The position numbers were made by a program, and so were the translations under genes. This document shows, in pieces, positions 7,572 to 15,646 of a DNA stretch of 55,204 nt; position 1 is the stretch's first letter; each line of letters begins with the position of its first letter. The notes below the pieces were generated by a model that did no database searches, was not told the origin of the DNA, and worked only from the letters and a program-made list of their open reading frames with translations. This DNA is from Phycisphaera sp. (GTDB lineage Bacteria; Planctomycetota; Phycisphaerae; Phycisphaerales; UBA1924). Where the stretch lies: NCBI GenBank assembly GCA_025916675.1, contig CP098402.1:1-55204 (forward strand), read 5' to 3'.

Positions 7572-10500
7572 TCAGTTCGCCTCGGCCAACTCGGCGGTCT
7601 CGCCCGCCTCAACCTCGGCCGCCTCGCCCCGCTTCATATGAGCGAGCGCATCACGCAGCTTGGGCTTCTCGACCCCATTCGCATCTGGTGCCTTCGCCGA
7701 CGAATCCACAGCCGCAGCACTCAATCGCCCATCGGCACCCACCTGATCGAACCGCACGCCCACCCGCGTCGACACGCCGCGCTCCTGCATCGTCACGCCG
7801 TGCATCCGGTCGCACATCGCCATCGTCTTCTTGTGGTGCGTGATCACGATGAAGTTGCTCTTCACGCTGAACTGCTTCACCACGCGGCTGAACCGATCGA
7901 CGTTGGCATCATCAAGGGCCGCGTCCACCTCGTCCAGCACGCAGAAGCAGCTCGGCTTGCTCTGGAAGATCGCCAGCAGCAACGCCACCGCCGTCATCGC
8001 CTTCTCACCGCCACTGAGCTGGCTGATGGAGCGGGGCTGCTTGCCCGGCGGTCGCGCAACGATCTCGATCCCACTTTCGAGCAAGTCAACTTCGTCGGTC
8101 ACAACCTTCTGCCCATCCACCTCGCGCACCAGCGGCATGAGCTTGATCTCCGCACGCCCACCGCCAAACAACTGCCGGAACAACCCGTCATCGCCCGCGA
8201 AGCTCTCGCGCACACGTTCCAGCATGTCGCCAAACCGATGCCGGCTCGCCTCGTTCAACTGGTCGATCAGCGTCTCCAGCCGGATGCGCGCGTTGTCGAT
8301 GTCCTCGACCTGGGCCGCGAGTTGCTCGTTCTTGCCGGCAAGCTGGCCCTCCTCGTCCATCGCCGCCAGGTTCACGCTGCCCAGCTTGTCGATCGACTTC
8401 TTGAGCGTCGAGATCGCCTCGCTCGATTCTTGATCGCCCATCGCCCGCATCACGCCGTACTCGTCTCCATCGGACCCGGAGCCCAGCGCCTCGCGATACC
8501 CCGGCAACTCGGCGGGCAAATCCAACCCGTCCTCGTCCATCGTTCGCTGCACCAGGTTCTCGAGCCTGATGTCCGCCTCACGCCCGCGGAGCTCCAGATC
8601 ATGCCACGCCTTGTCGACGTCGCCCGCGCTCCGCCGCGCCGCGTCGAACTTCCGCTCGAGCCCCAACGCCGCCTCCTGCGCGCCGTGCAAAGCCGCCCGC
8701 TTGCCGTCCAGGCCCTCGCGCACCGCCTCGGCCTCTTCTTGCAGCGATTCAATCTCTTCTGCAGCCTCGCGCGCCGTCTTCTGGTGCGCCTGCGCCTGCT
8801 CGCTGGCCCGTTGTACGTGCGCCGCCAGGTCACGCTGGCTCGCCCGATGCTTCGCCGCCGCGTCGCGCAACCCCGAAGCCTCACGCCGAACCGCACCGAT
8901 CTGCTCACCCAGCCTGCTCGCCGACACCCGAGCGACCGTCAACGCCTCGCCCAGCGAGTCGGCGTCCTTCTCCGCCTGCTCGGCGACGGCACCCAACCCA
9001 TCGAGCGCGGTACGCTCATCATCCAGGATGCCCGACAGCGACGCCAGCTTGCCCTCGAGTTCCTCGACCTTCTCACGCGCCTGCGTGCCACTCTTCGCAG
9101 CCGCATCCTGCTCGTCGCGGGCCCGGTTGCGCTGGCGATCCAACCGCGCGAACGCATCGCCCGCGCGCTCGGCCTCACCCTCGGCCTTCAACCGAGATTG
9201 CACGAGTTCGTTGAGCGTGCGCTGCACCGCCGTCTGCCGTTCGGCCAGGTCGCCCGCCTTCTCGTCCAGCGTCCGCAATGCCGCCTGTGCGCGCTCGAGT
9301 TCGCCGGTCGCCCGCTCCAGATCCACCGTCAACTGCTCGAGCTCGGCCCGGCGTTGCAGCACGCCCATCGCCTGCCCGCCCTCGCCGGCCTCGGCCGTCA
9401 AGGGCCCAGCGCTCACCACGCCCGGGTACCGAAGTACGCTCGCGTTCCCATCGGCGATCGTCGCCCCACGCATCGGCCCACGCATCGGCCCAGCCGATAG
9501 CAACGCCGCGGCTTCCAGGTCGCCCGTGCGCCAGCAGTCGTGCAGCAGCACGTCGAGCAACCCCGACACCGAGGTCGGATCAACGCCCGCCGCCCGGCAC
9601 GCCACTTCATCCACGCCGGCTACCTCACGCAACGGCAACAACCGCCCCGCCGCGCGCAACGCCGCGAACGCCGCGTGGTCGTAGCGCTCTTCGACAGCAG
9701 GCACACCGATACCAAGCGGCACGAAGCTCACCCGCCCGGTCAGTGTCGCCAGATCCTCACGGCTGGGCATCGCGTCCATCGAGGGCACTACCAGCGCCGC
9801 CAGCAACGACCCCAACGCCGCCTCAACCTGCGGCGCGTGTTCGATCGGCACCCGGATCAACTCGGCCAGCGGAGCGATGACGGTGCCGAAGCCCTCGCCT
9901 CGTGCCACCCTATCGAGCACCTCGCGCGCCGGCTGACCCAGCCCCTCGCGAGAGGCCAGCACCTCTTCCACCGCGTGATGCCGCGTCTCGAGCCGGAGCC
10001 GCCGCTCCTCAAGCGATTTCACTTCCTGCGATTGCTTCGCGCGGCCCTCACCCAACGACGAGGCTTCGGTCTCCAGCCGCTCCGCCTCGCTCGTGCGCTG
10101 TGCGTGGGCATCGCCAAACTTCTGTGCCTCGCCGAGCGCCGCCTCACGCTGCCCGCTCGCTCGCTCGGCCTCTTCGTCGAGCCCTGCCAACTCGGCCTCC
10201 ACCAGCCGCGCCTTCTCGGCGAGTTGGTCAGCCCGCCGCGTTTCTTCCTCGATGCGCGCCTTCGCCGAGAGCTGGTCACGCTCGATGCGCTCGACCTCGC
10301 GCCGCTTCTCGCCGTGGGCTTGCCGATGCTTCGCCACGTCTTGCTGCGCCTGCTGACGCGCCTGAGACGCCTGCTCCAGCACACGTTCGGCGTCGGCCAG
10401 TTGCTCGGCCACCGCGGCCACCCGCTCGGCGGCCTTCTCGGCCTGCGCCTCGGCCTCTTCGGCGGCCTGCTCCACCTCGGCCAGCCGCTGACCGTCGGCG

Positions 10501-11600
10501 TCGAGCCGAGACAACGCCTCGCTCGCCGATCGCTCGGCCAACTCCCGCTTGTGCTTGGCTCGCTCGACCGATGCGTTCGCCTCGGCCAATTCCGCTTCCG
10601 CCGTGCGCAGCGCCCGGGCCGCGTCGTGCCGCTTCAGGTCGGCCTCCTGGCGTTCCTTCTCAAGAGCACCCAGCTCGGCCTCGGCCTTGTCGCGCTGCGC
10701 CCGCGCGCCCTCCATATCCTCGTGGATGCGCTCGACCGCGGTGGTCAGGGCGTCGTGCTGGGCCAGCGCCCGCGACGCCCGCCACGCCCTGAGTTCGGCG
10801 TCCAGCTCGACGAACTGCCGCGCCTTGGCTGCCTGCCCGCGCACGATCTTCAGCCGCCGCTCGGTGTTGGCAAGCTGCTCGCGCGTCACCGCCAGGTTGC
10901 GCTCGGCCCGGTCCAGCTTGCGGATCGACTCGACCCGACGCTGGCGGTACCGCGCGATCCCGGCCGCCTCCTCGAAGATCGTCCGCCGCTCCTGCGGGTT
11001 GGCCAGCAGCATGGCGTCCACGCGACCCTGCTCGATGATCGAATAGGCATCGGCACCCACGCCCGTGTCCAGGAACAGGTCGCGGATGTCCCGCAGCCGG
11101 CAGCGCTTGTTGTTAATGAGATACTGGCTGCCACCATCGCGATACAGCCGACGCTCGACCTCCACGATGTCGGTGTCCACCGGCAGCCCGCGACCCACCG
11201 TCCGCCGGTCCGCCAGCACGCTGTTGGCGTCCGGCTCGTCGTCGATGTCACTCGATTCGTCCTCGGCACCATCGAGAGTGGCGTTGATCTCCAGCGGCTC
11301 GGCCTCGGGGTCCTGGACCTTCGGTGCCTCGTCCAGCGGCGGGTTCTCGAAGGTCAGCGTGACGCTGGCCATGCCCGCCGGCTTGCGTGCGGCCGAGCCG
11401 GCAAAGATGACGTCCAGCATTTCCTTGCCGCGCAGGCTCTTGCTGCTCCGCTCGCCCAGCACCCACTTCAGGGCGTCCACCACGTTGCTCTTGCCGCAGC
11501 CGTTGGGCCCCACGATGCCCGTCACGGGATCATCGAAGTGGAACTCCGTCCGGTCGTCGAACGACTTGAATCCATTGAGCGTCAGCTTGGCAAGCCGCAT
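7572..11600 (-). CDS. smc: Chromosome segregation protein SMC
   Basis: 1342 residues, about 150 more than typical bacterial SMC. Walker A is GPNGCGKSN at 31-39. The Q-loop region, YSIIEQGRVDAML, is clear. Two long coiled-coil arms flank a hinge that starts near REVLDRVARGEGFGTVIAPL. The C-terminal signature (SQLSGGEKAMTAVALL) and Walker B (FCVLDEVDAALDD) are intact. The enzyme organises and separates chromosomes with ScpA and ScpB, neither of which is in this window. An acidic insertion of about 45-55 residues (roughly 88-143) interrupts the N-terminal head. AGGAGGT with 5 nt spacing fixes the ATG at 11600, although the frame stays open for another 2.5 kb because of high GC. Confidence 0.96.
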   Translation of the reverse strand: MRLAKLTLNGFKSFDDRTEFHFDDPVTGIVGPNGCGKSNVVDALKWVLGERSSKSLRGKEMLDVIFAGSAARKPAGMASVTLTFENPPLDEAPKVQDPEAEPLEINATLDGAEDESSDIDDEPDANSVLADRRTVGRGLPVDTDIVEVERRLYRDGGSQYLINNKRCRLRDIRDLFLDTGVGADAYSIIEQGRVDAMLLANPQERRTIFEEAAGIARYRQRRVESIRKLDRAERNLAVTREQLANTERRLKIVRGQAAKARQFVELDAELRAWRASRALAQHDALTTAVERIHEDMEGARAQRDKAEAELGALEKERQEADLKRHDAARALRTAEAELAEANASVERAKHKRELAERSASEALSRLDADGQRLAEVEQAAEEAEAQAEKAAERVAAVAEQLADAERVLEQASQARQQAQQDVAKHRQAHGEKRREVERIERDQLSAKARIEEETRRADQLAEKARLVEAELAGLDEEAERASGQREAALGEAQKFGDAHAQRTSEAERLETEASSLGEGRAKQSQEVKSLEERRLRLETRHHAVEEVLASREGLGQPAREVLDRVARGEGFGTVIAPLAELIRVPIEHAPQVEAALGSLLAALVVPSMDAMPSREDLATLTGRVSFVPLGIGVPAVEERYDHAAFAALRAAGRLLPLREVAGVDEVACRAAGVDPTSVSGLLDVLLHDCWRTGDLEAAALLSAGPMRGPMRGATIADGNASVLRYPGVVSAGPLTAEAGEGGQAMGVLQRRAELEQLTVDLERATGELERAQAALRTLDEKAGDLAERQTAVQRTLNELVQSRLKAEGEAERAGDAFARLDRQRNRARDEQDAAAKSGTQAREKVEELEGKLASLSGILDDERTALDGLGAVAEQAEKDADSLGEALTVARVSASRLGEQIGAVRREASGLRDAAAKHRASQRDLAAHVQRASEQAQAHQKTAREAAEEIESLQEEAEAVREGLDGKRAALHGAQEAALGLERKFDAARRSAGDVDKAWHDLELRGREADIRLENLVQRTMDEDGLDLPAELPGYREALGSGSDGDEYGVMRAMGDQESSEAISTLKKSIDKLGSVNLAAMDEEGQLAGKNEQLAAQVEDIDNARIRLETLIDQLNEASRHRFGDMLERVRESFAGDDGLFRQLFGGGRAEIKLMPLVREVDGQKVVTDEVDLLESGIEIVARPPGKQPRSISQLSGGEKAMTAVALLLAIFQSKPSCFCVLDEVDAALDDANVDRFSRVVKQFSVKSNFIVITHHKKTMAMCDRMHGVTMQERGVSTRVGVRFDQVGADGRLSAAAVDSSAKAPDANGVEKPKLRDALAHMKRGEAAEVEAGETAELAEAN

Positions 11601-11620
11601 CGGACCTCCTGTCCCCAATT

Positions 11621-11659
11621 GGCCTGCTGATACAGGCCAGGGGCGGCATCCTGCCGCCC
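11621..11659 (-). other. Two consecutive hairpins in the smc leader
   Basis: GGGCGGCA (11641-11648) and TGCCGCCC (11652-11659) form an 8-bp stem with a 3-nt loop. GGCCTG (11621-11626) and CAGGCC (11633-11638) form a 6-bp stem with a 6-nt loop. Both lie between the FlgI-like gene and the smc ribosome binding site. Neither is followed by a T-run, so they are not ordinary intrinsic terminators. Confidence 0.55.
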
Positions 11660-11734
11660 GAGCCACAGTATCGGCCCCGTGCCGTTGGAGACGTGGGATT
11701 CTTCGGCCCTTTCCACGCCCGCGTTGGCTGGTTA

Positions 11735-13750
11735 TCAGCCCTGTCCGTCCGGAGCGGTTTCGCCCCGATCGGCACCGCCGCCCTCGCCCCGGATTGACCG
11801 CTGGATGTAGCTCTGCAGCGGATCGGGCTCTTGGGCCTCGTCGCCCTCGAACTCGGGCCGGTCGGCTGCCGTCCCGCGGGTGAATCGGTCGACGCCCTCG
11901 CGCAGCAGGTTCTGCTCGACCTGCCACTGGGCTTTTACCGCGTCCACCCGCTTGAGCTGGTGCACCACGGTGACGATGTTGCCGAAGCTCATGCCCAGCC
12001 CCCCCGTGGGCCGCTCCACGGTGGGCTTGGTGGCCAGAAACTCGATGAACTCGTGCAGGCTCGCCGGCGCGTTGGTGATGGTCACCAGCCAGTCGGCCGG
12101 CTGGTGGCGATAGCGCACCCGCACGTCGTAGCCCTGGGGGTCGAAGTCCGGGTCGCCCTCGTTCGGTCGCGCCAGGATCAGGTCGTCGCTCAGCCGCAGC
12201 ACGGCCCCGGGCTCGATCTGCATCTCGGGCCCGAACAGCACCAGGCCGGCGAGTCCTTCTTGGCGCAGGAAGATCAGCGGCTCGCCGATGGGCACGCGGT
12301 CGACCACGAACCCGCCGGGCATGACGTCCCGTCGCAGGCCCTGGATCAGGCTGCCGCGGAACCGATTGCGGGCGTACTCGCTCCAGGCTCGCAGCACGCT
12401 CACGGGGTCGTCGCCCGGCTGCAGTTTGGATTGCTCCATCATCATGGCGCGCAGCTCGCGCAGGCCGGCCCGCCTGGCGATGGCCTTGTACGCCGCCACG
12501 CGCACCGAGACCAACTCGGTACCAGCCAACTCTTGCAGCGTGGCGTCGATCATGGCCCCCGTGCCCAACTCGCCCAGCAATTCGATGGCCTCGATCTGCA
12601 GCGCCGGATCCGAACTCTGGGCGATGGCGATGAGGGGGCGTTCGGCGTTGGGGTCTCCCAGCTTGGCGCCCACCCGCAGCGCCGCCATGCGCGGGGCGAT
12701 CTCCGGCGAGTCGTACAGCGTCGAGATGGTGGTCGAGCCCCGGATCACCACCGGCCCGAGGGCTTCCAGGGCCCATGCGATGCGGTCGGCCGAGCCCGGC
12801 TCCTCGCGAAGGGCCTGGATGTACCGGCCCACGTATCGCTCCTCGCGGCCCTGGGCGTCGGGGTTGATGTGGGCCACCAGCCGCAGGAACTCCTCGGGCT
12901 TGTCCTTGTAGCTCCAGGGGATGCTGACGGTGACCAGCGAGGTCGAGGCGTCGGCCTGGCCGGTCAGGCGGCCGCTGGCGATGTCGCCGCGGTCGACCGG
13001 GCTGTTCCCGAAGCGGCTGTTGATGAGCGACGCGATCGCCCGCGTGCGCCTCGGGCTGGGCACGTTCAGGCGGATGGCCAGCTCCAGCGGATTGGTCATC
13101 ACCCCGCCGCCGATGACGCGGCCCTGGGTCTTGTTGGCCGCCGGGCCGGCGGCGAAGGGGTTCACGTACACCGGCCCCTCGGCAAAGCCGACCAGCCGGG
13201 TCGCGGGCCCGCCCTGCACGGTGGGGCGGCCCAGCCGCAGGTCGGTGCGCCAGAGGTGCCCGCCGGTCAGTTCTTCGTTGTTCAGCGAGTAGACCAGGAT
13301 GTCGAAGGTCGAGCCCTGGGGCGCGCCCGGCGCGACCATCGCCAGCACGGCCACCACCGACACATCGGGCCGGCGCAGGAAGCTCTCGGGGCTCTCGCCC
13401 TCGAAGGGCGTGCCCTCGAACATGTCCATGCCGCGGGCGCCCTCGCGGAGTGCGAGCTGGCGGACGACGGTGGCCTCGACGGCCTGGGGCAGCGGGCCGC
13501 CCTCGCCCGACGAGCCCACCACGATGCCCAGCCCCGACACGAGCGTGGGCTGGATGCCGATGAGGTCGGCCGACGCGCCCACGGTGCCCCGCAGCACGCT
13601 GGGCCCGTCGAACGGCGCCACCACGCCGCCGCCGGGGTTCACCACCCGGCCCTTGCCGCGGCAGCCGGCGATCGAGGCGAGCGTGAGCCCCAGCAGGGCA
13701 ACCACCGTCAGGGCGGCGGTCAGGTGGCGGGCGGGCGTGCGGTTGGCCAT
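11735..13750 (-). CDS. FlgI (P-ring)-like lipoprotein with HEAT-like C-terminal half
   Basis: 671 residues. A hydrophobic segment and lipobox (SIAGC) predict a lipoprotein. The first half follows the flagellar P-ring FlgI pattern: GIQPTLVSGLGIVVG, VVAVLAMVAPGAPQGSTFDI, a TRLVGFAEGPVYV segment and RVIGGGVMTNPLELAIRLNV. It then departs from FlgI with Ala/Leu-rich helical repeats (PRMAALRVGAKLGDP, PALQIEAIELLGELG) that look HEAT-like. An AAA-free C-terminal part follows, ending in an acidic tail. No flagellar genes lie nearby, so it probably uses the FlgI fold in another envelope role. GGAG with 8 nt spacing supports the ATG at 13750. An ATG at 13777 has its Shine-Dalgarno too close. Confidence 0.75.
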   Translation of the reverse strand: MANRTPARHLTAALTVVALLGLTLASIAGCRGKGRVVNPGGGVVAPFDGPSVLRGTVGASADLIGIQPTLVSGLGIVVGSSGEGGPLPQAVEATVVRQLALREGARGMDMFEGTPFEGESPESFLRRPDVSVVAVLAMVAPGAPQGSTFDILVYSLNNEELTGGHLWRTDLRLGRPTVQGGPATRLVGFAEGPVYVNPFAAGPAANKTQGRVIGGGVMTNPLELAIRLNVPSPRRTRAIASLINSRFGNSPVDRGDIASGRLTGQADASTSLVTVSIPWSYKDKPEEFLRLVAHINPDAQGREERYVGRYIQALREEPGSADRIAWALEALGPVVIRGSTTISTLYDSPEIAPRMAALRVGAKLGDPNAERPLIAIAQSSDPALQIEAIELLGELGTGAMIDATLQELAGTELVSVRVAAYKAIARRAGLRELRAMMMEQSKLQPGDDPVSVLRAWSEYARNRFRGSLIQGLRRDVMPGGFVVDRVPIGEPLIFLRQEGLAGLVLFGPEMQIEPGAVLRLSDDLILARPNEGDPDFDPQGYDVRVRYRHQPADWLVTITNAPASLHEFIEFLATKPTVERPTGGLGMSFGNIVTVVHQLKRVDAVKAQWQVEQNLLREGVDRFTRGTAADRPEFEGDEAQEPDPLQSYIQRSIRGEGGGADRGETAPDGQG

Positions 13751-14232
13751 GCGGCGATCTCCGGCGGGGGCGGGCATGTCCTCTCTGGATACGAGAAGGT
13801 CCAGACTTTACGGCCGCCAGCGGCGATTGCTGCATGCGGCTGGCGTGGCGGGGGCTCTCGAAGAAGGATATGCTCGAGTTGTTTGGCATCCACTCGGCAT
13901 GTGCGAACGGTTGCCGCCATCTGGTGGTGATTGAGCCAGATTTTGCCAGAATTTCATGTTGGGTACCGCATGGTGTATAAGCATTTACCAGAACCACTAC
14001 CTGTCGAAATATGGCGCTTGTGCTGTCGGTTGGTGGTATTGGAGGGGCGCAAGTGGTCTCACAGGCGTGGTTTACCGTGAAGATGGGCAGACCGACAGGT
14101 TGTCCATACTGTATCTTGTGGTGAAAAAGTCTTGCGTCCACGAATTGTAGTGGGTAGAGTGGTGGCACCGATATTCGCGTCTGGCTGGGTGGCCTGGACG
14201 CCGGTGGGCTTCAATCAGGGAAGGATCCGACG
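13751..14232. other. Divergent intergenic region
   Basis: About 480 bp between the FlgI-like gene and dcd, AT-richer than its surroundings between 13930 and 14150. Short open frames here show no family features, so I call no gene. It must hold promoters for both directions; the best dcd candidate is listed separately. Confidence 0.5.
14132..14160 (+). promoter_or_regulatory. Candidate promoter for dcd
   Basis: TTGCGT (14132-14137) and TAGAGT (14155-14160) have 17-nt spacing, giving a leader of about 65 nt before dcd. The match is moderate. Confidence 0.35.
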
Positions 14233-14805
14233 ATGCCCGTGCTGTGCGACGAACAGATCAGGGAGCTGGTCCGCATCGAGCCCTTCGAGAAGGGCGAGCG
14301 GCGTCCTGGTAAGATTTCGTACGGTGTGTCGAGCTACGGCTACGACGTGCGCGTGGGTCCGAACTTCAAGATCTTCACGCCCACGCCCCGCAGCGGCGGC
14401 ATCACGGTCGTCGACCCCAAGAACTTCACCGACGAGCTGTTCGTCGAGGTGAACACCGACGACCACAACACCGACCACGTCATCATCCCGCCCAACAGCT
14501 TCGCACTGTGCGAGACGGTCGAGTTCTTCGAGATCCCGCGGGACTGCCTGGTCATCTGCGTGGGCAAGAGCACCTACGCCCGCTGCGGCCTGATCGTGAA
14601 CGTGACGCCGCTGGAGCCCGAGTGGCGCGGCAAGATCACGCTGGAGATCAGCAACACGACGCCGCTGCCGGCGCGGGTGTACGCGAACGAGGGGATCGCG
14701 CAATTGGTCTTCCTGAAGGCGGACCAGGTGTGCGCGACGAGCTATGCGGATAAGGCTGGGAAGTATCAGGATCAGGGTGGGTTGACGTTGCCGAAGGTGG
14801 ACTGA
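14233..14805 (+). CDS. dcd: dCTP deaminase
   Basis: 190 residues, normal for Dcd, a trimeric cytosolic enzyme that deaminates dCTP to dUTP on the route to dTMP. Characteristic segments are [13 protein letters not shown] near the N-terminus, [20 protein letters not shown] in the middle (substrate-binding and trimer region), [16 protein letters not shown] with the catalytic Glu, and the C-terminal [15 protein letters not shown]. The dUTP product would be used by the separate dut gene at 42233, so the pair gives a complete dCTP-to-dUMP route. The ATG at 14233 starts the conserved sequence at once. It sits two genes upstream of ribonucleotide reductase on the same strand. Confidence 0.95.
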   Translation: MPVLCDEQIRELVRIEPFEKGERRPGKISYGVSSYGYDVRVGPNFKIFTPTPRSGGITVVDPKNFTDELFVEVNTDDHNTDHVIIPPNSFALCETVEFFEIPRDCLVICVGKSTYARCGLIVNVTPLEPEWRGKITLEISNTTPLPARVYANEGIAQLVFLKADQVCATSYADKAGKYQDQGGLTLPKVD

Positions 14806-14806
14806 A

Positions 14807-15613
14807 TTGTCTGGAATTCCCTCGCAGCTTAATTTCTACGATCTTGCCTTGGTCGTCACGCCGCCGGTGATTCTTGCTGGCGCAATACTCCCGGCTCTTG
14901 AAGTGATGTATGGCTGCGCTAGCAAGATGGTGAGCAGTCAGGCCTTCACAACTCTTTCCACGCTGGGAACGTTTCCTTCTCTCGTACTTGCTCTGGTCTC
15001 CTTGGCATGTCTGTTCACCTTTGGCCAGTTACTCCTTGGTGTGACTGACATACTGAGGCTTCGTTTCACACGCGTAGTGTTTGAAACTAAGAAGGGCTTG
15101 TCCAAATTGATCCCAAGCCGCGTTGAGAAGATGCTGGCTTGGGTTCCAGATCGGTTTATTGACATTGGCGATCCATTCGAGCGAGGCCTAAAGCGGATTG
15201 GATCCCAACGCGACTTGTTCGAGGATAGCCTTGCTCGGCTCAGGCTTGCTGATGCGTCAGTGACTAGAGCAAGGTCCCAGGTCTGGGCAGCAGCAGGATA
15301 CCTACAACAGAATGCCAACTACGGGCACGCAGATCGATTCAATACTCTTGCAATTTTCTCGTTCTGCATTGCGACTATCAGTAGTCTCTCAAGTGTGCTC
15401 TCTGCATTCGCGGCCTTCATCATGGCTTCCGCGCCTTTAGGCGCGTGGGCTTTCGCTCTGGCTGTGACCGCGTTCTTTTTCTATCACAGGGCACTGCAGT
15501 TTCATCAGTTTTTTGCTACCACAGTAGCGAGCGGATTTATGGCCCATCAAGCCGGCGAGCGTCTCGCGCAGTTGCAACTGGTTGAAGTTCCCCGCGATTC
15601 CAAGGTTGGATAG
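14807..15613 (+). CDS. Four-helix membrane protein of unknown family
   Basis: 268 residues, not recognised. Four hydrophobic helices are visible: about 13-31 and 55-78 at the N-terminus, then two near the C-terminus (SFCIATISSLSSVLSAFAAF and WAFALAVTAFFFYH). A charged central domain of about 100 residues sits between the pairs. The start is a TTG one base after the dcd stop codon, preceded by AAGGTGG with 7 nt spacing inside the end of dcd. The next in-frame ATG would cut off most of helix 1. Base composition is clearly lower in GC than dcd and nrdJ on either side, so it may be a later insertion between them. It ends 33 nt before nrdJ. Confidence 0.7.
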   Translation: MSGIPSQLNFYDLALVVTPPVILAGAILPALEVMYGCASKMVSSQAFTTLSTLGTFPSLVLALVSLACLFTFGQLLLGVTDILRLRFTRVVFETKKGLSKLIPSRVEKMLAWVPDRFIDIGDPFERGLKRIGSQRDLFEDSLARLRLADASVTRARSQVWAAAGYLQQNANYGHADRFNTLAIFSFCIATISSLSSVLSAFAAFIMASAPLGAWAFALAVTAFFFYHRALQFHQFFATTVASGFMAHQAGERLAQLQLVEVPRDSKVG

Positions 15614-15646
15614 AAGCAAGATTTAGGTTCAGGAACGAACGACGCT

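Noticed and set aside
11831-13930. A 699-residue frame antisense to the FlgI-like gene
   Set aside because: His/Gly/Arg-rich shadow with no start support and no recognisable motif.
13956-14150. 64-residue plus-strand frame before dcd
   Set aside because: No Shine-Dalgarno, unusual amino-acid mix, and it lies in the likely promoter region.
7572-14168. A 2198-residue minus-strand frame joining the FlgI-like region to smc
   Set aside because: Only the part from 11600 onward is SMC. The rest is the out-of-frame shadow of the FlgI-like gene, kept open by high GC. The smc ATG has a clear Shine-Dalgarno.
14164-14180. Sigma-54 promoter before dcd (TGGCAC)
   Set aside because: The downstream GC is displaced by one base and there is no TTGC.
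15614-15646. Cobalamin riboswitch before nrdJ
   Set aside because: Only 33 nt separate it from the previous gene, too short for the element.
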